Origin: an uncultured Bacilli bacterium
Lineage (GTDB): Bacteria; Bacillota_I; Bacilli_A; RF39; UBA660
Direction of reading: 5' to 3'
Length of the DNA: 15,691 nt
NCBI GenBank assembly: GCA_948760655.1
Contig: CAQBKK010000025.1
Coordinates: 1 to 15,691 of the forward strand
Under the pieces are notes generated by a model. That model made no database searches and was not told the DNA's origin. It saw only the letters and a program-made list of their open reading frames with translations. Made by a program: the position numbers and the translations under genes. Of the stretch, positions 6,420 to 13,546 are shown piece after piece (position 1 is the first letter of the stretch; every line of letters begins with the position of its first letter).

Positions 6420-7520
6420 TTACTTCACAATCAACTTATTTACTTCTGATTCAATCGTCCTATTCAAATTTTCAAGCCTACGAATCAAATCCGTATTTTC
6501 ATCAATAATATCATTAATTTGTTTTACTTCTGTTTTATTTTCGAGAGCATACATTTTAAATCCAATGCGCTTATTGTTAGCAATAATATCTGTAGGTTTA
6601 ATTTTAATAAGCGTTTCTTTTTTAGAACGATTGTTAGAAATAATTTTTTTAATACTTTCCACATCTTCTTCCATCTTTTCTTTTAAAAGAACCAAAGAAA
6701 TTGTTTTTGCTGGTACTTCATGTAAAGAAACCTGTTGAAATTCCATATACACATCTGGCTTTTTATTATCTTCATAAAATAGAATTTTAGAAATCCAATT
6801 TTGAATAAGAAGTCGATTGGAAAATTTAGAAACTTTACGATAAGGAACTTGTAACACAATTTTTTTTAATCGATATTTATATTCACAAACTATATCATAA
6901 AGACTATCTATAATATTTTTATCTTGTTTAGAAAAACGATAAATAGGAATTTCATCATGAATAAAAAGAATATCTTTACAATCCAAATCTACATTTTCAA
7001 GTTTTTCTACATAAGTTCTTTTAAACCCCAACATTTCATCTAAAAGTTTAAAATTCTTAAAATTATAAAAAAGCTTATTTTCATAATGTTCACCCACATA
7101 AGTAACATTTGGATGAATAAAATCATAGTTAGAAAAATTATTATTGGTCCACAAATAAACAATAGAATCATTCTTTTCACAAAAAGCCGGAAACAAAGAA
7201 GTAGAACAATGCTCTTTTAAAAATTCTAACACTAACTCTTTTAAATCCTCATACTGTATCATACGAATCACTTTATTTAGAGCTGTATCAACAAGCTCAT
7301 TTTCCAAATAAGGATGTATAAGTTTCCATTCTTTTAAATAAGAAAGCGTTTTATTAAAATTTTCTCCTTTAATTACCTCTTCATAGTCAAGTTTTTGAAT
7401 ACTACACAAATACTTAGTATAAAGTAAAAGAACATAAATATCAGTAATTTTATTACTATAAGTATAGCGTTCTTTCTTTTTTAATTCTTTTTCAATAAAT
7501 GTATATATTGTTTCATACAT
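6420..7520 (-). CDS. HsdM-like protein without visible methyltransferase motifs (last gene of the AAA-ClpP-TRD unit)
   Basis: The protein is 366 residues from the ATG at 7520, which I prefer over an in-frame TTG at 7532: GGTGAT sits at the right distance, and the ATG overlaps the preceding stop as ATGTATGA. The layout resembles a shrunken type I N6-adenine methyltransferase subunit. It has a helical N-terminus (1-110), then a Rossmann-like part whose strand CKDILFIHDEIPIY (181-194) lies where N/DPPF/Y would be. A segment LKKIVLQVPYRKV...SNRLL...ISKILF...KTISLVLLKEK (218-282) parallels the HsdM region G-r-A-x-V-L-P...R-x-x-L-x-x-x-x-I...T-x-I-L-V-L-x-K. The tail IKPTDIIANNKRIGFKMY (307-324) parallels the HsdM C-terminal motif, followed by a coiled coil. 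No SAM-binding glycine motif or NPPY is visible, so methylation is unlikely. The HsdM resemblance is my reading, not a proven homology. Confidence 0.6.
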   Translation of the reverse strand: MYETIYTFIEKELKKKERYTYSNKITDIYVLLLYTKYLCSIQKLDYEEVIKGENFNKTLSYLKEWKLIHPYLENELVDTALNKVIRMIQYEDLKELVLEFLKEHCSTSLFPAFCEKNDSIVYLWTNNNFSNYDFIHPNVTYVGEHYENKLFYNFKNFKLLDEMLGFKRTYVEKLENVDLDCKDILFIHDEIPIYRFSKQDKNIIDSLYDIVCEYKYRLKKIVLQVPYRKVSKFSNRLLIQNWISKILFYEDNKKPDVYMEFQQVSLHEVPAKTISLVLLKEKMEEDVESIKKIISNNRSKKETLIKIKPTDIIANNKRIGFKMYALENKTEVKQINDIIDENTDLIRRLENLNRTIESEVNKLIVK

Positions 7521-8085
7521 GAGAATCACCAATCACTTTATTTAAAGCATATTTAACAATTTTGTCATCATTTTCTAAGATTTTGCTATAAATATTACTT
7601 CTTTCATTAATACTTTTCATAAGTTCAGAAATCGTCATTTGTTTTTCTTTAGGAATATCTGGTAAATCAATATCTTTAATATCCTCTAAACTTAAATCAC
7701 CAGAAATATGATGAACATTTACATAATCTAGAATGCCAATTCTTTCTAAATAATTAGAAACAAAAACAAAACTATAAAGATCCATATTGATACCTCTTAA
7801 AATTGCAAAATTATTCGGAATTAAAATAGATTTATGCGTATCATAAGTAATCGTCCCAACTTTATAAGGTTTCTTTAAAGAAATAATAATATCCCTCGGT
7901 TTCATTAAATATTTATCATTGATATTACAATAAATAATTTTCTTCTCTAAACGACTTTCTACCAAAGTACTATAACTTAACGCTTCTTTTTTAAATGTAT
8001 ATACTTCCATTGCTTCATTACTTTCAATCGAATTATTAATATATCTTCCTGTTTTAATCTCTGTAAAAATATCTCTAACTTTCAT
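7513..8085 (-). CDS. HsdS-like single target-recognition-domain protein
   Basis: The protein is 190 residues from the ATG at 8085. The upstream in-frame GTG at 8094 is rejected because AGGAAG overlaps it and is well placed for the ATG. It resembles half of a type I restriction specificity subunit. A TRD-like body (about 1-130) includes KYLMKPRDIIISLKKPYKVG and ILIPNNFAILRG. The signature LSLEDIKDIDLPDIPKEKQ (131-149) corresponds to the HsdS hallmark L-x-x-x-x-L-x-x-I-x-x-P-x-P-x-x-x-Q. A conserved-style dimerising coiled coil (150-185) follows. Ordinary HsdS has two TRDs in about 400 residues; a half-size form would have to dimerise. No restriction subunit HsdR is present. It overlaps the HsdM-like gene by 8 nt, and the two probably form a complex. 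Confidence 0.75.
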   Translation of the reverse strand: MKVRDIFTEIKTGRYINNSIESNEAMEVYTFKKEALSYSTLVESRLEKKIIYCNINDKYLMKPRDIIISLKKPYKVGTITYDTHKSILIPNNFAILRGINMDLYSFVFVSNYLERIGILDYVNVHHISGDLSLEDIKDIDLPDIPKEKQMTISELMKSINERSNIYSKILENDDKIVKYALNKVIGDSHV

Positions 8086-8107
8086 ATAAACCACTTCCTT
8101 TTTTTGT

Positions 8108-8116
8108 AGTATACCA
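8108..8116 (-). promoter_or_regulatory. Possible internal extended -10 promoter before the HsdS-like gene
   Basis: TGGTATACT on the minus strand matches TGn-TATAaT in the roughly 50-nt gap between the clpP-like gene and the HsdS-like start. There is no good -35, and the resulting leader would be very short. It would let the last two genes be expressed independently. Confidence 0.3.
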
Positions 8117-8134
8117 CTTTTAAATCCTTTTGAG

Positions 8135-8653
8135 TTAAGAAGAAATTATTTTATCAATAATTCCATATTCCAAAGCCTCTTCAGGTTTCATAAAATAATC
8201 TTTATCCATATCCACTAAAATTTTTTTAAGTGTTCTTTTAGAATTTTTTGTAAGCATTTTAGCAAGAAGAAGGCGTGTTTCACGAATGCGTTCAGAACTA
8301 GATATAATTTCTGTTGCTTTGCCACTTGCATTTCCCATCGGCTGATGAATCATAATTTCGCTATGGGGAAGGCTATAACGTTCCTCCCCGCACGAAAGGA
8401 TGATGGCTGCCATACTATATGCAGTACCAACAACTACAGTAATAACTTTACTTTTAATATAATGCATACAATCAATAATTGCGAGTCCTTGAAAAACATC
8501 TCCGCCATTCGAATTGATATAAAGAAAAATATCCTTATGATTTAAAGAATCTAAATAAAGTAATTTTAAAATCAAATCATTGGCACTTTTATTATCCACT
8601 GTATCATTCAAAATAATAATACGATTTTTTAACATTTCTCCTACTAAATCCAT
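8135..8653 (-). CDS. ClpP-like serine peptidase lacking the N-terminal axial loop
   Basis: At 172 residues this is a compact member of the ClpP family, which forms a barrel-shaped protease fed by AAA+ unfoldases. Catalytic residues are present: Ser80 (TAYSMAA), His103 (IMIHQPMG) and Asp148 (ILVDMDKDYFM). Other family marks are DIFLYINSNGGDV (Asn where ClpP has Pro in NSPGG), GKATEI, and EALEYGIIDKII. Compared with Bacillus ClpP (about 197 residues), the first roughly 20 residues that form the axial gate and contact ClpX/ClpC are absent: the protein starts right at the strand KNRIIILND. It therefore may not pair with the usual Clp ATPases. It lies one nucleotide after an AAA+ gene with a strong AGGAGGAG site inside that gene's end, so the AAA+ protein is the obvious candidate partner. 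Confidence 0.9.
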   Translation of the reverse strand: MDLVGEMLKNRIIILNDTVDNKSANDLILKLLYLDSLNHKDIFLYINSNGGDVFQGLAIIDCMHYIKSKVITVVVGTAYSMAAIILSCGEERYSLPHSEIMIHQPMGNASGKATEIISSSERIRETRLLLAKMLTKNSKRTLKKILVDMDKDYFMKPEEALEYGIIDKIISS

Positions 8654-8654
8654 T

Positions 8655-10199
8655 TTAATCTCCTCCTATAAACCCAATAGAATATGCTTGTTTTTTTTGA
8701 AATACTACATCTTCTTTACTAATTAAATAATTTTCTTCTTTTAAACACTGATTCGCATGATTCATTAAAATCATTTGCAAATACGTATTACAAAAACGGG
8801 CATTACCAAAATTTTTCTTTTCTTTTTCGGTCTTAAAAATCCATTTAATTTCTGCATCTGCCTCTTTATCTGTCTTTAAACCTAAAGGGATAAGTTTTTT
8901 CTTTAAAATTTTCAAAAGCTCTTCTTCTGTATAATCCTCAAAATAAATTTCTTTACAAATACGCGATTGAAATCCTGGATTACTATCATAAAGACGTAAA
9001 GTTTCTTTAGGGTATCCAGCAAAAATAATCACATTTGTAGAGTCTTCCATATATTTTAGTAATTCCACAACCGCTTCTTTCATAAATGATGCTTGCCCAC
9101 TTGAAAAGTTTGTATCAGCAATCAAATAAGCCTCATCAATAAACAAAATCCCACCCTTGGCTTTCTCTAAAATTTTTCTTGTTTGATCTCTTGTATGTCC
9201 TACATATTTTGCAATCAAATCGTTAGGCACAATTTCAATTACTTTATTTTCTTTGATATAACCAAGTTCGTAAAGAATACTTGCATAAATTTTTCCAACC
9301 GTTGTTTTACCTGTTCCAGGATTTCCTAAAAATAATAAATTAAGATAAATATTTTCTACTTTTTGCTCTAATTTCTTTTGAAAAGCCAAATAGTTTTTTA
9401 AAGAAGAAATCTCTTGCTTTACGTTAGATAGCCCAACCAAATCACTTAATTGTGTCTTCTTCTTTTTTAGTGGAAAAGAAGGAAAACATTCTTCATTAAT
9501 CAAATCATTCCCTAAAAGAATTCTTTGCTTATGAGAATAATCATAAAGAAAGTGTACACAATTAGATAAAAAACATAATTTTTTGTCTAAAACCTCTTGA
9601 ACAATTTTTTGTAAAACTTCCTTTTTTACTCCCACTTTTTCATTATTCTCGCTATAACGAATAAGAAGATTTTCAACAATTTCTTCTGTAGTATAAAAAG
9701 ATCCATGGATTCGAAAAGAAATTTTATTGGAAAAAGAATTTTCATGAAATAAATCGTTGTAGAAATTTTCAAGTTTATCTTCACAAAGAAGTAATAAAGT
9801 AGCTTTATTTTTATTCATATCAGGAATAAAATAACGAAGACGATAACCACTATCTAAAATTTCATCTTGGAATAGAGAAAAATCTTGAACAACCAAAATA
9901 TCTTTTTCAGTAAACTTATCAAAATCTCGAATATCCTCATTAAATAAAGTAGGTTCATTCCATTGATCACTATAACTATTCATCATTTCTAAGATAAAAT
10001 CTAGCAACAAATCTCCATCTTTTTGGCATACATTTTCAAGGAAGATAGTTAAATTGAAAATCATATGATGCATAGCTAAATTGTATAGTTTTTGATTTAC
10101 TTCAAACAAAGATTTTTTTAAAGTTTCATGGATGTCTAAGTATTCAATATTCATTTCTATTTTTTTCATTTGTTGATAATATTTTTTATCATTTTTCAT
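8655..10199 (-). CDS. CbbX/SpoVK-like AAA+ ATPase with a degenerate N-terminal AAA-like domain
   Basis: The protein is 514 residues from the ATG at 10199, which has AGGTGAG seven bases upstream; the in-frame GTG at 10217 lies before that site and is rejected. The C-terminal half (about 250-514) is a canonical AAA+ domain of the CbbX/SpoVK/EccA group: Walker A GNPGTGKTT (292-300), pore loop KYVGHT (331-336), Walker B GILFIDEAY (350-358), a sensor strand VIIFAGYP, arginine-finger region NPGFQSRI (407-414) and the sensor-2 GNAR motif (465-468). Residues about 1-245 lack Walker A but show DILVVQDFSLF in a Walker-B-like position and FYTTEEIVENLLIRY resembling the F-x-D-Y-T-x-E-E-L element, so they may be a dead AAA domain. 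The cytoplasmic role is probably to unfold or remodel a partner, plausibly feeding the ClpP-like peptidase encoded next. No clear sigma-A promoter is visible upstream; a palindrome at 10258-10276 may be an operator. Confidence 0.88.
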   Translation of the reverse strand: MKNDKKYYQQMKKIEMNIEYLDIHETLKKSLFEVNQKLYNLAMHHMIFNLTIFLENVCQKDGDLLLDFILEMMNSYSDQWNEPTLFNEDIRDFDKFTEKDILVVQDFSLFQDEILDSGYRLRYFIPDMNKNKATLLLLCEDKLENFYNDLFHENSFSNKISFRIHGSFYTTEEIVENLLIRYSENNEKVGVKKEVLQKIVQEVLDKKLCFLSNCVHFLYDYSHKQRILLGNDLINEECFPSFPLKKKKTQLSDLVGLSNVKQEISSLKNYLAFQKKLEQKVENIYLNLLFLGNPGTGKTTVGKIYASILYELGYIKENKVIEIVPNDLIAKYVGHTRDQTRKILEKAKGGILFIDEAYLIADTNFSSGQASFMKEAVVELLKYMEDSTNVIIFAGYPKETLRLYDSNPGFQSRICKEIYFEDYTEEELLKILKKKLIPLGLKTDKEADAEIKWIFKTEKEKKNFGNARFCNTYLQMILMNHANQCLKEENYLISKEDVVFQKKQAYSIGFIGGD

Positions 10200-10257
10200 A
10201 ATTTTCTCACCTGGCACTTATATTACTAGAAAAGTTTAAAATCCGTATAGATTACTT

Positions 10258-10276
10258 TTAACTCAAATTGAGTTAA
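10258..10276. promoter_or_regulatory. Perfect 9+1+9 palindrome upstream of the AAA-ClpP unit
   Basis: TTAACTCAA-A-TTGAGTTAA is a perfect inverted repeat in the short gap between the htpG terminator and the AAA+ gene. Its size and symmetry suit a dimeric repressor site. With no T run directly after it, it is not a typical terminator. Confidence 0.4.
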
Positions 10277-10289
10277 TAAAACAGCAAAC

Positions 10290-10318
10290 AAAAAGAAGTG
10301 TATTTCAAGTACACTTCT
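10290..10318 (-). terminator. htpG terminator
   Basis: On the minus strand AGAAGTGTA pairs with TACACTTCT (9 bp) around a 7-nt loop, followed by TTTTT. The stem overlaps the htpG stop codon. It separates htpG transcription from the AAA-ClpP unit. Confidence 0.85.
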
Positions 10319-12203
10319 ATTTTGATAATATATCACAAACTAAATTACTAATCTCGGTTGGATTTTCAAGCGATAATCCTTCTATCAACCTTGCTTGTGC
10401 ATAAAGAATTTTTGTATATTTTTCTAAAGTAGCAAAATCTTTTTTCTTGTATAAATCTTCTAGCTTCTTGCGAATCTCATGATTTTCGTTTATTTCCATG
10501 ATTACTTCTGCTTTCGCATTGTTTTCACTATTAGGCATTGCATTCAACACTTTTTCCATTTCAACAGACATATCGCCCTTACTTGTTAAACAAACAGGAT
10601 GATTTTTAAGTCTATGTGTAAATTGGATAGAAGAAACATGTTCTTTTAAAGACTCTTGCATTTTTGAAAACATTTCTTTGCTTTCTTCATTGGCTTTCTT
10701 TAATTGTTCTTTTTCTTCCTCACTATCTAAATCTAATTTTTCGTCACTTACATTCATAAATTTTTTGCCGTCATACTCTTGCATCACTTTGAAAACAAAT
10801 TCATCCATATAGTCGGTCAAATAAAGGATTTCATAACCTTTGTCTTTTACCATTTCTACTTGAGGAAGTAAATCAATTTTTTCAGGATTTTCTCCACAAG
10901 CATAATAAATGGTATCTTGTCCTTCTAGCATACGAGATACATACTCTTTTAAAGTTACGTATTTTTTCTCTTTGGAAGAAACATAAAGAAGTAAATTTTG
11001 TAAATCGTCCTTTTTCATGCCATAACTACTATAAATGCCATACTTGAATTGCATGCCAAAATCTTTGAAGAACTTTTCGTAATTTTCTCGATTTTCTTCT
11101 AAAAAAATTTCTAGTTCCTTTTTAATTTTTGATTCTATTCCCGTGGCAATCGCTTTGATTTGATGATTTTCTTGTAAAGTTTCACGAGAAATATTTAAAG
11201 AAATATCTTCACTATCAACAAGTCCTTTTACAAAACTAAAATAATCAGGAAGTAAATCACTACATTTATCCATAATGAGAACACCTTTAGAATAAAGTTG
11301 CAATCCCTTTTCATAGTCTTTGCTGTAGTAGTCGTAAGGAGCATGACTTGGAAGAAATAACAAACTAGTAAAACTGCATTTTCCCTCAACAACACTTCTA
11401 AAAATACGTGCTGGTTTCTCATAGTCATAAAATTTGTCCGTATAGAAATCTTGGTATTCTTCCTCTTTAACATCATTTTTATTTTTCTTCCAAATAGGAA
11501 TCCTACTATTTAATGTTTTATCCTCTTCATGGATTTCTTCTTCGTCACTATCTTCTTTTTTATGAGTATGTACTTCTAACATTTTAATAGGGTAATGAAT
11601 ATAATCCGAATATTTCTTAATTAATCTTTCGATGGTATATTCATTCAAGAACTCATCGTAATTTTCCTCTTCTGTATTTTCTTTTAAATAAAGAACAATC
11701 TCTGTACCATTGTTTTCTTTAGAACTTTCTTCTATAGAATAGCCATCTGCTCCAGTAGATTCCCAGGTGTAGGCCTTATCACTTTCTATTGATTTACTTG
11801 TTACAACCACCTTATCACTAATCATAAATGCAGAATAAAAACCAACACCAAATTGTCCAATTATGGCAATATCCTTCTTTTCCTCATTGTTCTCTTTAAA
11901 TAACTCCGATCCACTTCTAGCAATCGTTCCTAAGTTGTTTTCAAGCTCACTATCCGTCATTCCGATTCCATTATCGCAGATAGTAATAGTTCGTGCCTCT
12001 TTATCAGGAGTAATACGAATCTCTAAATCCTCTTTTTTAATCTCTAACTTTGTATCAGTTAAAGATTTATAATACAACTTATCAAGAGCATCACTGGCGT
12101 TAGAAATAAGTTCCCTTAAAAAAATTTCTTTATTGGTATAAATAGAATTAATCATCATGTCTAATAATTTTTTAGACTCTGCTTTAAATTGTTTTTTCTT
12201 CAT
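10317..12203 (-). CDS. htpG: Hsp90-family chaperone HtpG
   Basis: This is a full-length bacterial Hsp90 (628 residues from the ATG at 12203, close to the usual 620-630). It is an ATP-driven dimeric cytoplasmic chaperone. The N-terminal GHKL ATPase shows FLRELISNASDALDKL (Glu31, Asn35, Asp38), DNGIGMT (77-83) and GQFGVGFYSAFM (116-127). The middle domain contains PIWKKNKNDVKEEEYQDFY and the catalytic-loop region LNISRETLQENHQIKAI. The C-terminal dimerisation domain follows. An upstream in-frame start at 12239 is rejected: it precedes a GAAAGAAGAG ribosome-binding region and would put the -10 region inside the coding sequence. A CIRCE element overlaps the -35, so HrcA repression and heat induction are expected. 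Assignment is certain. Confidence 0.97.
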   Translation of the reverse strand: MKKKQFKAESKKLLDMMINSIYTNKEIFLRELISNASDALDKLYYKSLTDTKLEIKKEDLEIRITPDKEARTITICDNGIGMTDSELENNLGTIARSGSELFKENNEEKKDIAIIGQFGVGFYSAFMISDKVVVTSKSIESDKAYTWESTGADGYSIEESSKENNGTEIVLYLKENTEEENYDEFLNEYTIERLIKKYSDYIHYPIKMLEVHTHKKEDSDEEEIHEEDKTLNSRIPIWKKNKNDVKEEEYQDFYTDKFYDYEKPARIFRSVVEGKCSFTSLLFLPSHAPYDYYSKDYEKGLQLYSKGVLIMDKCSDLLPDYFSFVKGLVDSEDISLNISRETLQENHQIKAIATGIESKIKKELEIFLEENRENYEKFFKDFGMQFKYGIYSSYGMKKDDLQNLLLYVSSKEKKYVTLKEYVSRMLEGQDTIYYACGENPEKIDLLPQVEMVKDKGYEILYLTDYMDEFVFKVMQEYDGKKFMNVSDEKLDLDSEEEKEQLKKANEESKEMFSKMQESLKEHVSSIQFTHRLKNHPVCLTSKGDMSVEMEKVLNAMPNSENNAKAEVIMEINENHEIRKKLEDLYKKKDFATLEKYTKILYAQARLIEGLSLENPTEISNLVCDILSK

Positions 12204-12229
12204 TACATTATCTCTTCTTTCTGTAAAGT

Positions 12230-12258
12230 ATAGTACCACCTAAAAATAGCACTGTCAA
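12230..12258 (-). promoter_or_regulatory. htpG promoter
   Basis: On the minus strand TTGACA (12258-12253) is a perfect -35. A -10 of TACTAT (12235-12230) lies 17 bp downstream; the better-looking TATACT (12232-12227) is at 20 bp. The -35 lies inside the CIRCE operator. Confidence 0.65.
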
Positions 12259-12272
12259 GAATAGAGTGCTAA
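12246..12272 (-). promoter_or_regulatory. CIRCE operator (HrcA-binding inverted repeat) upstream of htpG
   Basis: On the minus strand TTAGCACTC, then 9 nt, then CAGTGCTAT. The CIRCE consensus is TTAGCACTC-N9-GAGTGCTAA, so the left arm is perfect and the right arm matches at 7 of 9 positions with the exact spacer. Overlap with the -35 fits repression by HrcA. The divergent gene's promoter is about 30 bp away and could be weakly affected. Confidence 0.85.
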
Positions 12273-12300
12273 TCAATTAAAATGCCGTTTTAAAAATACG

Positions 12301-12309
12301 TGTTATAAT
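12301..12309 (+). promoter_or_regulatory. Extended -10 promoter of the zinc-binding protein gene
   Basis: TGTTATAAT is TGn followed by a perfect TATAAT. No strong -35 is present. It is followed by AGAGGA (12324-12329), six bases before the ATG at 12336. Confidence 0.65.
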
Positions 12310-12335
12310 AATAAAAAAAGAAAAGAGGATTTAAA

Positions 12336-12990
12336 ATGGATTGCAAAATTGAATACAGAAAGAACAATGATGGACTTGAATATTGGTGCTTACAGCATAA
12401 AACAAAAGCAACGGGAGTCGATGGAAATGCTCCAACCAAATGTGATTGCCAATATAAGATACAAGCAGATTGTTGAAATGCTACCTGAGGATATAGAAAG
12501 TATAAAAATTATTTATCCTGATTTAAATAAAAATACAAATCTTAAAATTTTTATAAACGAACAGGAATTTGATGGAATTTTAAAAATAAAAAATAGTATC
12601 ATTGATGTAAAAGACTATGGAGGTTTAATGTTATCCAAACTAAATAATATTGCTTTAGAAACAAGTGAATGTCCACACTGCAAAGGAAAACATACGGATA
12701 ATGGAAAATTTGCTTATACGCCACATAGCAAACATTTATGTATTTATTGCGGTCGTTTTTATAATGTGGAAAAAGCAAATATCAGGAATGAACTGGCTTT
12801 ATATTTTAATTTTCCCAATATAGACTTAGAAGACAATAGAGTTATCATAAATGAAAAGTGTGAAATAAGTTACGATCTATTAAATGGCAACCTTTTAATA
12901 AACGGTGTTTCATGCAAATATGTAGAAAAAGAAAATAAAAAAATAGAAGTAGTAGCATTTCTAAACGATAAATTGAAAGAAGAATACTAA
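12336..12990 (+). pseudogene. Frameshifted two-module zinc-binding protein of unknown function
   Basis: The expected start is the ATG at 12336, which has a good ribosome binding site and promoter. That frame encodes 46 residues with a zinc-finger-like pattern (YWCLQH, then CDCQYK: Cys18, His21, Cys36, Cys38) and stops at TGA 12474-12476. The next frame continues directly as EMLPEDIESIKIIYP and runs to 12990. It has a second metal site, CPHC (12670) paired with CIYC (12739) across a His-containing loop. A single extra base near TGT-TGA therefore splits what looks like one gene of about 217 residues. The alternative start at 12349 uses an out-of-frame, low-complexity N-terminus and has no ribosome binding site. 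Causes could be an assembly error, real decay, or +1 programmed frameshifting. I do not recognise the family. A weak hairpin with no U tail follows (about 12995-13015). Confidence 0.65.
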
Positions 12991-13034
12991 GTTTAGCTTA
13001 AGAATTTAAATTAAGCAATCAAACTAAATATTGA

Positions 13035-13063
13035 TTTACGAGTCACTCTATACGTGTTATAAT
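13035..13063 (+). promoter_or_regulatory. Promoter of the lipoprotein-MBOAT-DHHW operon
   Basis: TGTTATAAT (13055-13063) is an extended -10 with a perfect TATAAT, and TTTACG 17 bp upstream (13035-13040) is a partial -35. The block CGTGTTATAAT is identical to the one upstream of the zinc-protein gene. Confidence 0.7.
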
Positions 13064-13085
13064 GAACAAAAGAGAGGAGTAAAAA

Positions 13086-13538
13086 ATGAAAAAAATAGTA
13101 TATTTATTGTGTACACTTGCATTTTGTTTAGTTCTAACAGGTTGTGGAGAAAAAAATATTGAAGGATCTTTACCAGACATCATGGCAAAACTATATGATG
13201 GAATTAGTGAAGACGAACAACCAATGATGTTAGAAAACATAGAATTAACAAGTGAAAATTTTGAATACTTTGCATTTGCTGATGTAAAATATAAAGAAGC
13301 CATTGCAAGTGAATCAATGACTGGTTCAATAGCACATTCTGTTGTATTAATTCGTTTAGAAAATGCAAGCGATAGTGAACAAGTAGTAAAAGACATAAAA
13401 GAAAAAGCAGACCCACGTAAATGGATTTGTGTGGAAGCTGAAAATACATATGTATTATCTAAAGGAGATTTAGTCGTTTTAATTATGTCAAACGATTTAG
13501 CTCCTAAAATAAAAGAAAATTTTGAAAAATTAAGTTAG
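13086..13538 (+). CDS. Secreted lipoprotein, DUF4358-like
   Basis: The 150-residue protein begins MKKIVYLLCTLAFCLVLTGC, a type II signal peptide with lipobox LTGC, so Cys20 should be lipidated and the protein anchored to the outside of the membrane. The mature part has DIMAKLYDGI, then a conserved-looking core MTGSIAHSVVLIRLENASD and DPRKWICVEAENTYV, then LVVLIMS. This pattern matches what I remember of DUF4358 proteins, which often sit beside MBOAT and DHHW genes in Bacillota; the name is from memory. It is the first gene of the operon, with AGAGAGGAG upstream. Its stop overlaps the ribosome binding site of the next gene eight bases later. A role as an accessory to extracellular O-acetylation is inferred from context only. 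Confidence 0.8.
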   Translation: MKKIVYLLCTLAFCLVLTGCGEKNIEGSLPDIMAKLYDGISEDEQPMMLENIELTSENFEYFAFADVKYKEAIASESMTGSIAHSVVLIRLENASDSEQVVKDIKEKADPRKWICVEAENTYVLSKGDLVVLIMSNDLAPKIKENFEKLS

Positions 13539-13546
13539 GAGAAAGT

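Noticed and set aside
6420..8085. A functional type I restriction-modification system
   Set aside because: No HsdR is present, no catalytic motif is visible in the HsdM-like protein, and the HsdS-like protein is half-size.
10200..10217. GTG start of the AAA+ protein at 10217
   Set aside because: The ribosome binding site AGGTGAG lies inside that extension and points to the ATG at 10199.
12204..12239. Longer HtpG N-terminus from 12239
   Set aside because: It would include the -10 region, and family alignment starts at MKKKQFKAESKKLL.
13043..13449. Minus-strand frames opposite the lipoprotein gene
   Set aside because: They are mirror frames of a well-supported gene and lack ribosome binding sites.
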